Origin: Bacteroidaceae bacterium
GTDB taxonomy: Bacteria; Bacteroidota; Bacteroidia; Bacteroidales; Bacteroidaceae
Direction of reading: 5' to 3'
Assembly (NCBI GenBank): GCA_900769465.1
Contig: CAAGGT010000315.1
Location: 1-41,009, forward strand
Length of the DNA stretch: 41,009 bases
How positions within the stretch are numbered: position 1 is the first letter of the stretch; each line of letters starts with the position of its first letter. Both the position numbers and the translations under genes were made by a program. This document shows, one piece after another, positions 14,576-23,677 of the stretch. The notes under the pieces were generated by a model. It had not been told where the DNA came from. It searched no databases and worked only from the letters and a program-made list of their open reading frames with translations.

Positions 14576-17011
14576 CTATCGCACATTGGCAATGCTGATC
14601 AGGTCGGCGAAAACACCCGCAGCCGTAACGCTTGCGCCTGCACCGTAACCCTTGATCTGCATCGGGTACTCCTTATATCGTTCGGTCGTGAGCGAGATCA
14701 CGTTGTTACTACCCGAAAGGTTATAGAGCGAATTCTCCGCGCTAATCTCCTTCAAGCCCACCGACGCCTTGCCGCGATTGTACTCGGCAACGAAACGCCA
14801 ACGCAGACCCTTTGCCTCCATTCGCTGGCGTTCGGCCTCAAACTGAGCGTCGAGCTCGGGAATACGTGCCCAAAACTCGTCCAGCGTACCCTCGAAATAT
14901 TCATCGGGAATAAACAGATGTTTCTCGACATCGCTCTGCTCGATACGATACTCCGCCTCGCGGGTCAGGATCACCAACTTGCGCACAACGTCCATTCCGC
15001 ACAGGTCGATACGCGGATCGGGCTCGGCATAACCTGCCTCGCACGCCATCTTAATCGCCTTGCTCAGAGGTATCTCGGCGCTCATCACATCGAAAATATA
15101 GTTGAGCGTACCCGACACAACAGCCTCGATACGCAGGATGCGGTCGCCACTCTTAATGAGCGAGCCGATGGTACTAATGATCGGCAGACCTGCGCCCACG
15201 TTGGTCTCGTAGAGGAACTTGATACCGCGACGACGAGCCGTCTTTTTCAGGCGGTCGTAGGTGTCGTAGTCCGACGATGCAGCGACCTTATTTGCTGCAA
15301 CGACCGAAACGTTCGCATCGAGCAGCTTCTGGTAGGTCTGCGCCACGTCGTAGCTTGCCGTACAATCGACAAATACCGAGTTGAAGATATTGGCGCGCAC
15401 CACCTCGTCGGTAAACGCCTGCGACGACGATTCGATCGACGACTCGGCCAGCAGACGACGATAGTCGTGCAGGTCGATACCCTCACGATTGATAATCATA
15501 CGGCGCGAGTTAGCGATACCGATAACATTGATTTTGAGCGAGTTCTCCTCAGCCAACTTCTGCTGTTGCTTAGCGATCTGATCGAGCAGATTGCTACCGA
15601 CCAGACCCACGCCCGCAACAAAGACATTCAGCACCTGATACTCCGATAGGAAGAATGAGTCGTGGATTACGTTCAGCGCCTTGCGCAGGCTGTCGAGCGA
15701 GATGACGAACGAAATATTGGTCTCCGATGCACCCTGCGAGCAGGCGATCACGTTGATACCGTTGCGACCCAACGTATTGAACAACTGACCTGCAACACCT
15801 GGCGTATGTTTCATATTCTCACCAACGATGGCCACCGTAGCCAAGTCGTGCATTGCGATAATCTCGTTGATCTCACCCTGCGAAATCTCCTTTGCAAACT
15901 CGCGCGAGAGCTCCTCGACCGCCTTTGCCGAATCCGACTCATTGACACCGATCGAAGTGGTGTTCTCCGATGCGGCCTGCGCTACGAAATAGACGCTGAT
16001 ACCCGCCTCGGCCAACGTGCGGAAGATGCGATGATTGACACCGATAACACCCACCATACCAAGACCCTGAATAGTCAGCAGGCAGGTATCGTTAATCGAC
16101 GAGATACCCTTAATGCTACGCTCGTCGGCGCGGTGCTCGTTCGAGATGAGCGTACCTGCCGCATCGGGGTTGAACGTATTGCGGATACGGATCGGAATAT
16201 TCTTGTGATAGACGGGGAAGATCGTCGGCGGATAGACTACCTTAGCACCGAAGTTACACAACTCGGTTGCCTCGGCAAAGGTCAGATGATCAATCACATA
16301 AGTGGTGTTGATCACGCGCGGATCTGCCGTCATAAAACCATCAACATCGGTCCATATCTCCAACATATCGGCATTGAGAGCCGCCGCCACGATAGCCGCC
16401 GTGTAGTCCGAGCCGCCACGACCGAGATTGGTCACATCGCCACTATCACGGTCCGACGAGATAAATCCGCCCATAATCGTGCGTTGGGGCAACGTCGCAA
16501 ATGCCTCGCGGATACGTTCGTTGGTCTGATCGAAATCGACGATATGCTTGTCGTAGTAGTGCGTGGTGCGGATAATCGAGCGCGAGTCCTTCAACTCTGC
16601 CCCATCGATCACCGCCGCAATGATGGTCGACGACAGACGCTCGCCATAGCTGACGATCGTGTCGCGTGTGCGCTCCGAGAGATCCTTGATGAGGTAGATG
16701 CCCTTGTAGATGTTCGACAACTCGTCGATCATCGCATCCACCTTCGCACGAATCTCGACAGCCAATGCGCTATCGCCCATCAACTCCTCGATTGTCGAGT
16801 GGTGTTTATCAACAATGAACTGCAATTCGCCGATGTAGCTGTCGTCGCCCGACGAGGCCAATTTAGCCGTACGGATCAGTCGGTCGGTAATGCCGCCCAT
16901 TGCCGAAACAACAACAATAGTCGGCTCGGTCGACTGCTCGACGATCTGCTTCACTCTAAGCATTGCAGAGGCGGTACCCACCGAGGTACCGCCAAACTTC
17001 ATAACTTTCAT
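14576..17011 (-). CDS. thrA: Bifunctional aspartate kinase / homoserine dehydrogenase
   Basis: The 811-residue enzyme catalyses the first and third steps from aspartate to threonine, methionine and (via kinase) lysine. The N-terminal kinase starts with KFGGTSVG (4-11), followed by VVVSAMGG and the GRGGSDYTAA active-site loop (about 200). Two ACT domains follow (about 310-450, VGVIGVNHRIF and IVGENMKHTPGVAGQLF), typical of feedback control by threonine. The C-terminal dehydrogenase has an NAD(P) motif VAGVGLVGSNLL (about 465) and the substrate region VSGTLNYIF with DPRIDLCGMDVVRK. Length matches ThrA/MetL. The start lies 12 nt after the acyl-CoA ligase stop, so it may be cotranscribed with it. 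Confidence 0.97.
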   Translation of the reverse strand: MKVMKFGGTSVGTASAMLRVKQIVEQSTEPTIVVVSAMGGITDRLIRTAKLASSGDDSYIGELQFIVDKHHSTIEELMGDSALAVEIRAKVDAMIDELSNIYKGIYLIKDLSERTRDTIVSYGERLSSTIIAAVIDGAELKDSRSIIRTTHYYDKHIVDFDQTNERIREAFATLPQRTIMGGFISSDRDSGDVTNLGRGGSDYTAAIVAAALNADMLEIWTDVDGFMTADPRVINTTYVIDHLTFAEATELCNFGAKVVYPPTIFPVYHKNIPIRIRNTFNPDAAGTLISNEHRADERSIKGISSINDTCLLTIQGLGMVGVIGVNHRIFRTLAEAGISVYFVAQAASENTTSIGVNESDSAKAVEELSREFAKEISQGEINEIIAMHDLATVAIVGENMKHTPGVAGQLFNTLGRNGINVIACSQGASETNISFVISLDSLRKALNVIHDSFFLSEYQVLNVFVAGVGLVGSNLLDQIAKQQQKLAEENSLKINVIGIANSRRMIINREGIDLHDYRRLLAESSIESSSQAFTDEVVRANIFNSVFVDCTASYDVAQTYQKLLDANVSVVAANKVAASSDYDTYDRLKKTARRRGIKFLYETNVGAGLPIISTIGSLIKSGDRILRIEAVVSGTLNYIFDVMSAEIPLSKAIKMACEAGYAEPDPRIDLCGMDVVRKLVILTREAEYRIEQSDVEKHLFIPDEYFEGTLDEFWARIPELDAQFEAERQRMEAKGLRWRFVAEYNRGKASVGLKEISAENSLYNLSGSNNVISLTTERYKEYPMQIKGYGAGASVTAAGVFADLISIANVR

Positions 17012-17022
17012 CTAAATTCTTT

Positions 17023-18933
17023 TTACTTCAATAATTTAGCCAACGAAGCCAAGTTGCGCTCGTTCTGAACGCTCTTGCCTTCGGGCGTATAGAGGTAGTC
17101 CAGACGGTCGGCGAAGTGCGTTTCGACCTTACCGCGAACAACCTTCATCGTACTATTTACCAAGCCATTCTGCTCGGTAAATGCCTCATCAACGATAGCC
17201 AGACCGGCGGGCAACCAACGGTGCGGGAACTCGGTCTCGAACTCGCCGCCCTTGTGATACTTATTGATCTCGGCCTCGATCACGCGCGCTGCCTCGGCGG
17301 GCTGCTCCTCCGCAGCTACACCCTCAGCCTTCATATGACGCTTCAAAGCCTCGGCATTGGGCACCACGATTGCACCCGTGAAGGGGCTCTGGTTGTTGTA
17401 GATGATGATCTGGTCGATGAAGGGCGACTTATCGACAATCGACTCCTCCATACCCTCGGGGCTGTACTTCTCGCCGTCACTTGCGATCAACAAGCTCTTG
17501 AAACGACCCAGCACATAGAGGAAATCGTCGTCGGTCATATAACCCATATCGCCCGTATAGAGCCAACCGTCGCGCACTGTTTCAGCCGATGCAGTCGGGT
17601 TCTTCCAGTAGCCAGCCATCACGTTCTCGCCACGAATAACGATCTCGCCCTTGGTGCCATTAGGCTGCTCGCGACCCTCATCGTCCAAGATGCGTATATC
17701 GAGCGGCTGTACGAGCTTACCCGACGAGCCGAAACGGTGCTCCTTCTTCGCGGGGACATTGGTCGAGATTACGGGAGTAGCCTCCGACAGACCGTAGCCC
17801 TGCATCATCGGGATACCGATTGCGTAGAAGAAACGCTGCAACTCCGAGTCGAGCAAAGCTCCACCGCCAACAAAGAATTTCAACTCGCCACCAAATGCCT
17901 CGCGCACCTTCGAGAAGAGAATCTTATCGAACAGAGCAACCGCAGGACGCAGAACACATCGCCAGCCGCGACCCTTGTGGAAACCGTCCTGATTGTACTC
18001 GTATGCCGTACGCAGAGCCAGGTTGAACAACTTCTCGGTCGTTGCTCCCTTAGCGCGAATCGACGACTCGATGCTCTTACGGAAATTCTTAGCCAACGCG
18101 GGTACCGACAGCAGGAAGTGAGGCTTCACCTCGCGAATATTTGCGGGAACATTACGCAGCGTCTCCATCGGCGTACGACCCACCTGAGTGGTTGCAACCG
18201 TCGCACCGCAAGCGATCATAATGTAGAAACCTACAACGTGAGCAAAGCAGTGGTCAAGCGGCAGAATGATCAGCGTACGATAGGTCGAAGGGATCTGAAT
18301 ACGCGTGAGCGACTGCTCGACATTAGCCGTATAGTTGCGGTGAGTCAGGATCACACCCTTCGGGTCAGCCGTAGTACCCGAGGTGTAGGTGATGGTTGCG
18401 TAGTCGTCGTTCTGGATCGCCTGACCGATCGCCATAAAGCTCTCACGGTTCTCGGCCAGATACTTCTCACCCTCGACTTTGAGCATCGAGAGAGTGATCT
18501 CGCCCTCCTGCAAATCCTCAATCTCGTGCATTACGATCACCTGCTGCAATTTGGGCAGGCGCTCGCGGATACGACGGATCTTGGGCAGCTGATATTTCGA
18601 AACGAAAATCGACTTAACGTCGGCGTGATCCAAGCGGAACAGCAGGTCGTTGTCCTCCTCCAACTTGATCGAGAGGGGCACGCTGATAGCGCCTGCATAG
18701 AGCAGACCCAGCTCCGACATAATCCACGCATTGCAACCCTCCGAGAGAATCGACACGCGATCGCCGCGCTCGATGCCCGTTGCGGTCAGACCTGCACCGA
18801 TAGCCAATGACTCGACGCGGGTTTGGTTATAAGATGTAGGCTCGAATTCTCCTGTTGTTTTTTCGAGCAGGAATGTCTTTTCACCATATTTGGCCACCGA
18901 TGACTCAAAAAGGTCGATAATGGTCTTTTTCAT
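17023..18933 (-). CDS. AMP-binding long-chain acyl-CoA ligase
   Basis: The 636-residue adenylate-forming enzyme has the phosphate loop YTSGTTADPKG (183-193), GYGLSEATPVIS, and the hinge/ATP region YTGDMGYMTDDDFLYVLGR with a C-terminal motif SDGEKYSPEGMEE. This is the long-chain acyl-CoA synthetase type common in Bacteroidetes. It activates fatty acids with ATP and CoA at the inner membrane for lipid synthesis. It lies between lepA (23-nt gap) and thrA (11-nt gap) on the same strand. The lepA neighbour is not functionally related, so this looks like a housekeeping run-on operon. Confidence 0.9.
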   Translation of the reverse strand: MKKTIIDLFESSVAKYGEKTFLLEKTTGEFEPTSYNQTRVESLAIGAGLTATGIERGDRVSILSEGCNAWIMSELGLLYAGAISVPLSIKLEEDNDLLFRLDHADVKSIFVSKYQLPKIRRIRERLPKLQQVIVMHEIEDLQEGEITLSMLKVEGEKYLAENRESFMAIGQAIQNDDYATITYTSGTTADPKGVILTHRNYTANVEQSLTRIQIPSTYRTLIILPLDHCFAHVVGFYIMIACGATVATTQVGRTPMETLRNVPANIREVKPHFLLSVPALAKNFRKSIESSIRAKGATTEKLFNLALRTAYEYNQDGFHKGRGWRCVLRPAVALFDKILFSKVREAFGGELKFFVGGGALLDSELQRFFYAIGIPMMQGYGLSEATPVISTNVPAKKEHRFGSSGKLVQPLDIRILDDEGREQPNGTKGEIVIRGENVMAGYWKNPTASAETVRDGWLYTGDMGYMTDDDFLYVLGRFKSLLIASDGEKYSPEGMEESIVDKSPFIDQIIIYNNQSPFTGAIVVPNAEALKRHMKAEGVAAEEQPAEAARVIEAEINKYHKGGEFETEFPHRWLPAGLAIVDEAFTEQNGLVNSTMKVVRGKVETHFADRLDYLYTPEGKSVQNERNLASLAKLLK

Positions 18934-18956
18934 AGATTGTATATGTTTTACATTGG

Positions 18957-20747
18957 TTAGTCCATCTTCAAAACTGCCAAGAATGCCGACTGGGGCACCT
19001 CGACATTACCGATCTGGCGCATACGCTTCTTACCCTTCTTCTGCTTTTCGAGCAGCTTACGCTTACGCGAGATATCACCACCGTAACACTTCGCCGTTAC
19101 GTCCTTACGCACCGCCTTGACCGTTTCGCGAGCGATGATCTTCGCACCGATAGCAGCCTGAATAGCGATATCGAACTGCTGGCGCGGGATCAACTCCTTC
19201 AACTTCTCGCACATCTTGCGACCGAAATCGTAGGCGTGAGCCTGATAAATCAGCGACGAAAGCGCATCTACGGGCTCGCCATTGAGCAGGATGTCGAGCT
19301 TAGCCAGCTTACTATCCTTGTAGCCCGTACGGTGGTAGTCGAACGAGGCGTAACCCTTCGAGATACTCTTCAACTTGTCGTAGAAGTCGAATACAATCTC
19401 CGACAGCGGCATCTCGAAATTGACCTCAACACGATCCTGCGTAATGAAGGTCTGATTCTTCAATACGCCGCGCTTATCGATGCAGAGTTTGATCACATTA
19501 CCCAAGAAGTCGGTCTTGGTGATGATCTGCGCGTTGATATATGGTTCTTCGATTTTTGCAATGTTGGTGATGTCGGGCAGACCCGAGGGGTTGTGCACGT
19601 CGAGCTCCTCGCCCTTAGTCGTGGTGATGCGGTACGAAACATTGGGCACGGTTGTGATTACGTCCATATCGAACTCACGATACAAACGCTCCTGAATGAT
19701 CTCCATATGCAGCAGACCGAGGAAACCGCAACGGAAACCAAAGCCCAGCGCCAACGAACTCTCAGGTTCGAAGGTGAGCGATGCGTCGTTCAGCTGCAAC
19801 TTTTCGAGCGATGCGCGCAGATCCTCGTACTGATCCGCCTCAACGGGATAGACACCCGCAAAGACCATCGGCTTCACATCCTCGAAACCGGCAATCGACT
19901 CCTCGCACGGACGAGCGATGTGGGTAATCGTATCACCCACCTTAACATCGGTCGAGGTCTTGATACCCGAGATGATGTAACCTACGTCACCTGCGCAGAT
20001 CTCCTCGCGGGGGCTCATTTTGAGTTTGAGCACACCGATCTCGTCGGCGTCATATTCGCTACCCGTATTGAAGAACTTAACGTGATCACCCTTGCGCAAC
20101 TTACCGTTGAAGATGCGGAAGTATGCGATAATGCCTCGGAACGAGTTGAAGACCGAGTCGAAGATCAACGCTTGCAGCGGACCTTCGGGGTCGCCCTTCG
20201 GAGCGGGGATACGCTCAACGATTGCCGCCAAAACGTCATCTACGCCCTGACCCGTCTTGCCCGATGCTGCCAGGATCGAATCGGGATCGCAACCGAGCAG
20301 ATCGACAATCTGATCCTTCACCTCGTCAACCATTGCCGAATCCATATCGATCTTGTTGAGCACGGGGATAATCTCCAAGTCGTTGCCCAAAGCCAGATAG
20401 AGGTTCGAGATTGTCTGTGCCTGAATACCCTGCGTTGCGTCGACAACGAGCAGTGCGCCTTCGCACGATGCGATAGCACGCGAAACTTCATACGAGAAGT
20501 CGACGTGTCCCGGGGTATCGATCAGGTTAAGTGTATAGGTTTGACCATCGGTGTGATGGTACTCCATCTGAATTGCGTGGCTCTTGATCGTAATGCCTTT
20601 TTCGCGTTCGAGGTCCATATCGTCGAGCACCTGTGCCTGCATTTCACGCTGATTGAGCGTGTTGGTATATTCGAGCAGACGGTCGGCCAGCGTACTTTTG
20701 CCGTGGTCGATGTGGGCGATGATACAGAAATTGCGGATATTTTTCAT
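18957..20747 (-). CDS. lepA: Elongation factor 4 (LepA)
   Basis: The 596-residue ribosome-associated GTPase has G1 AHIDHGKST (10-18), the G3 motif DTPGH, G4 NKID, an EF-G-like domain II (AGDVGYIISGIKTSTDVKVGDT), and the LepA-specific C-terminal domain (RKMCEKLKELIPRQQFDIAIQAAIG...GDISRKRKLLEKQKKGKKRM). It remodels or back-translocates ribosomes. The ATG at 20747 gives the canonical MKNIRNFCIIAHIDHG start and normal length; 36 nt more of open frame upstream is ignored. A -7 box lies 26 bp upstream. Confidence 0.98.
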   Translation of the reverse strand: MKNIRNFCIIAHIDHGKSTLADRLLEYTNTLNQREMQAQVLDDMDLEREKGITIKSHAIQMEYHHTDGQTYTLNLIDTPGHVDFSYEVSRAIASCEGALLVVDATQGIQAQTISNLYLALGNDLEIIPVLNKIDMDSAMVDEVKDQIVDLLGCDPDSILAASGKTGQGVDDVLAAIVERIPAPKGDPEGPLQALIFDSVFNSFRGIIAYFRIFNGKLRKGDHVKFFNTGSEYDADEIGVLKLKMSPREEICAGDVGYIISGIKTSTDVKVGDTITHIARPCEESIAGFEDVKPMVFAGVYPVEADQYEDLRASLEKLQLNDASLTFEPESSLALGFGFRCGFLGLLHMEIIQERLYREFDMDVITTVPNVSYRITTTKGEELDVHNPSGLPDITNIAKIEEPYINAQIITKTDFLGNVIKLCIDKRGVLKNQTFITQDRVEVNFEMPLSEIVFDFYDKLKSISKGYASFDYHRTGYKDSKLAKLDILLNGEPVDALSSLIYQAHAYDFGRKMCEKLKELIPRQQFDIAIQAAIGAKIIARETVKAVRKDVTAKCYGGDISRKRKLLEKQKKGKKRMRQIGNVEVPQSAFLAVLKMD

Positions 20748-20772
20748 ATATACAATATTTTCATTTTGCGCG

Positions 20773-20780
20773 CAAATATA
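20773..20780 (-). promoter_or_regulatory. -7 element of lepA
   Basis: Minus-strand TATATTTG fits TAnnTTTG, about 25 bp before the lepA ATG. Confidence 0.5.
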
Positions 20781-20921
20781 CAAAAAAATCTTTATTTATT
20801 ACATAAGTATCCCATTATTCTAAAAATCACAATTGGTCGTTTGAACTTACGTTTTTGGCGATTGACAGCGTGATATGGCTCTTTGACAGTATCGATTAAC
20901 GTATTTTTTCAAATTTTGTTC

Positions 20922-20929
20922 TATCTTTG
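20922..20929 (+). promoter_or_regulatory. -7 element of the MG2/plug gene pair
   Basis: TATCTTTG fits TAnnTTTG. It lies 55 bp before the ATG at 20985 and supports that downstream start over 20883, which would precede the promoter. Confidence 0.55.
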
Positions 20930-20984
20930 TGTGGGAGAAATGTGCATTCCGAAAAATGACGGAACCCACTTAAACAAACAATCT

Positions 20985-23654
20985 ATGAAGCGTTTTTTTA
21001 CATTTGTTTTTGCTCTTATAATGTCAGTGCCTGCTTTGGCACAACAAGTTCCGCAGGATCGTCTGCTCGACGGTTTTGCGCGTATGTACGCCAACAGCCT
21101 TCAAGAGAAGGTCTATCTGATGACCGATAAACCCTACTACTCGGCGGGCGAGCGAATTTGGATGCGCGGCTGGGTGGTTGATGCGGTGTCGCACACGGGA
21201 CAGACACCCACCAACTATCTCTATGTCGATCTGGTAGATGCGGGCGACAACCTCGTGCAACGCATCAAGATCAAACGCGACGCAACGGGATTCAACAATG
21301 CGATCGACCTGCCTTCGGATATCAAGGCGGGCAACTATTCGTTGGTGGCCTACACACGCTGGCAGACCAATTGGTCGGATGATTTCTTCTTCCGCCGCCG
21401 CATCGAGATCGGCAATTCGATTGACGACGTGGTGATGCACGAGGTGAGCTATGTGCTGGGCGAGGATAACACCGCGACGGCATTAGTGCGTTTCTATGGT
21501 TTCGACGGTCCATACACGGGTTGTCGCGTGGAGTGCACCGAGAAGCGCCCCGGCAAGAAGGATCGCAACTTTACGCTCCGCACCGACTCGTATGGTCAGG
21601 TGCGCGTCGAATATACCCCAATCGAGGGCGTTGTGGGCGAGATCGATATGTTGCTCGAAGTGCCCAACCGCGACTTCACGACTACCCTCCTCCTGCCCAA
21701 TGTCGAAAACTCGATCTATATCGACTTTATGCCCGAGGGCGGCGACCTGATTGCCGATGCTAAGCAGCGCGTGGCATTCAAAGCCATCGGTGCCGACGGT
21801 TATAGCCGCGAGGCGGTGGGTGTGGTATGCGATCAGTCGGGCGCGGTGATCTGCCCGATTGCAACGACCTACTTGGGTATGGGCTCGTTCGAGATGACCC
21901 CCAAGGCGGGTGTAAAATATTATGCCGAGGTCGAGCACAACGGTCGCAAACTCCGCTTTGCGTTGCCCGATGTAACGACCGACGGCTGCGCTCTGCGTGT
22001 GGAACGCAAGGGCGACAATTGGCTGTGTGATCTACTTTCGGCTACCGATTTCGACCGTTCGAATCTGGGTGCGCTGGTACATTCACGAGGCGCGTTGGTC
22101 TATCTGGTGAACGATGTGGCGAACGGCTTTATGTTGCCCGAAAATGTACTGTTGGAGGGTATTTCGCAGGTGGCGATTTATGACCGTGTGACGGGTCGAA
22201 TTTATAGCGAGCGACTGCTCTTCCGCCACCCCTCGGAGCACTTCTCGGCACAGACAGAAACGGCCGCTCCCGTAACCCGCAAACGACAGAAAGTAACACT
22301 TGATATAAAAGTCGTAAACGATTCAGGCAATGTAACTAATGGCGACTATGCCGTAGCCGTTACCGACAAGCGTATGGTGCGCCGCGAAGGCTCCGACGAG
22401 AACATCGTAACCAGCCTGTTGCTGACCTCCGATTTGGGAGGTTTCATCGAGAGTCCGGCCGAGTATTTTGGTGCGGCACGCGAGCATACCGACTTGCTGA
22501 TGATGACCCACGGCTGGCGTCGCTTCGACATCGGCAAAGTGGTGCGCGATTCGATCTCGTTGCCGACCGTCGGCTTCGAGCAGACGCAGGCGATCGAGGG
22601 TCGAATTACCAATGCCTTCAACCGCGAGCCCAAGGGTGCGCAGATCGTGATGCACAACAGCTATACAAAGATGTTCGAGAACTTTGTGCTGGGCGACGAC
22701 CGCAACGGCAAGTTCCGCATCGAGGGTCTGGACTACCCCGACTCGACCGTCTATACCATTAGTGCGCTCAATCAAAAGGGACAAGACAATGTGCTGAGTG
22801 TGCAGTTCACGAACGACCGTATGCCCTCCCCCAAGTCGCAAATCTACTCGCGCCTGAAAGATGGCAAGATCGAGCAATATATTCCCGACGAGTACCTCAA
22901 CGCCAACAAAGAGAAGTATTACCACGACGGCGGTATGCGAGTGATCGATATTGAGGAGATTGTCGTTAAAGCCAAGCCGCTCGAATCGTCGGTATTCAAG
23001 GGCGTGATCCCGACCTACGAACTGCCCGTTGCGAAGTTTGCCAAGACGCACGCAACGGCGTGGGATCTGGCGACCAAACTGCACGGCGTATTTACTATGC
23101 CCGACGGCACCTTCGCAACGCGCGAGAAACGAGGCGTCATCACGATGACCGAGGTACTCGAAAGCGACAGTGTGGAGATCTCGACGGTCAAATATGTGGG
23201 TCCGTTGATCTATGTCGATGATCTGGAAACACCCATTGAAGAGTTGTTGGAGATTCCGAGCGAGGATGTGGTTTCGGTGTCGCTTGTATCATCGGCGCGT
23301 GCAGGTCACTATGGGCCCGATGCGATTCCTCAGGCGGTGATCTTCTACAAACTCAAACCCGATCACCTGCGCAAATATCGTCGCAATGCGTCGATCAACA
23401 CAATCTCGCCGCTGGGCTACAAGCAGGCGGTGGAGTTCTACCAGCCGAAATACGACGTGCCCAATCAGCCTGATTTGCGTACGACCGTTGCGTGGGTACC
23501 TGCGGTGCAATTTGATGATGAAGGTCGCGCCACGATCGAGTTCTACACGGCAGACCGCGTGACCGACTACGACGTTGTGATCGAGGGCATTACCGACGAC
23601 GGACGTCCCTGCTCGGTGCAGGCCGTCGTGGAGCGCTCGGACTCAACTCGGTAA
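20985..23654 (+). CDS. Exported MG2/plug-domain protein, paralog 1
   Basis: The 889-residue protein has a signal peptide (1-19, VPALA/Q). An alpha-2-macroglobulin MG2-like domain follows (about 40-145, EKVYLMTDKPYYSAGERIWMRG), then beta-rich extracellular-type domains (to about 540). A carboxypeptidase-regulatory-like segment is IEGRITNAFNREPKGAQIV. A TonB-receptor plug-like region ends the protein (about 640-800: IDIEEIVVKAKPLE, IYVDDLETPIEELLEIPSEDVVSVSL...GHYGPDA). No beta-barrel follows the plug region. The C-terminus is a conserved VEFYQPKYDVPNQPDLRT block. Such proteins occur in Bacteroidetes envelopes, but their function is unclear. A second copy of nearly identical length starts 23 nt downstream. 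Confidence 0.88.
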   Translation: MKRFFTFVFALIMSVPALAQQVPQDRLLDGFARMYANSLQEKVYLMTDKPYYSAGERIWMRGWVVDAVSHTGQTPTNYLYVDLVDAGDNLVQRIKIKRDATGFNNAIDLPSDIKAGNYSLVAYTRWQTNWSDDFFFRRRIEIGNSIDDVVMHEVSYVLGEDNTATALVRFYGFDGPYTGCRVECTEKRPGKKDRNFTLRTDSYGQVRVEYTPIEGVVGEIDMLLEVPNRDFTTTLLLPNVENSIYIDFMPEGGDLIADAKQRVAFKAIGADGYSREAVGVVCDQSGAVICPIATTYLGMGSFEMTPKAGVKYYAEVEHNGRKLRFALPDVTTDGCALRVERKGDNWLCDLLSATDFDRSNLGALVHSRGALVYLVNDVANGFMLPENVLLEGISQVAIYDRVTGRIYSERLLFRHPSEHFSAQTETAAPVTRKRQKVTLDIKVVNDSGNVTNGDYAVAVTDKRMVRREGSDENIVTSLLLTSDLGGFIESPAEYFGAAREHTDLLMMTHGWRRFDIGKVVRDSISLPTVGFEQTQAIEGRITNAFNREPKGAQIVMHNSYTKMFENFVLGDDRNGKFRIEGLDYPDSTVYTISALNQKGQDNVLSVQFTNDRMPSPKSQIYSRLKDGKIEQYIPDEYLNANKEKYYHDGGMRVIDIEEIVVKAKPLESSVFKGVIPTYELPVAKFAKTHATAWDLATKLHGVFTMPDGTFATREKRGVITMTEVLESDSVEISTVKYVGPLIYVDDLETPIEELLEIPSEDVVSVSLVSSARAGHYGPDAIPQAVIFYKLKPDHLRKYRRNASINTISPLGYKQAVEFYQPKYDVPNQPDLRTTVAWVPAVQFDDEGRATIEFYTADRVTDYDVVIEGITDDGRPCSVQAVVERSDSTR

Positions 23655-23677
23655 ACAACCATAAAGCCACAAATCCT

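Noticed and set aside
17116..18810. Long open frame (564 codons) opposite the acyl-CoA ligase gene, with similar ones opposite lepA, pheT, thrA and the GNAT-HAD gene
   Set aside because: They mirror well-supported genes. They stay open because the sense genes rarely use TTA, CTA or TCA codons, and the products show no domain or signal peptide logic.
14576..20747. A single functional operon lepA-ligase-thrA
   Set aside because: Gaps are short, but the functions are unrelated, and only the lepA end has a visible promoter. Cotranscription is possible; functional linkage is not claimed.
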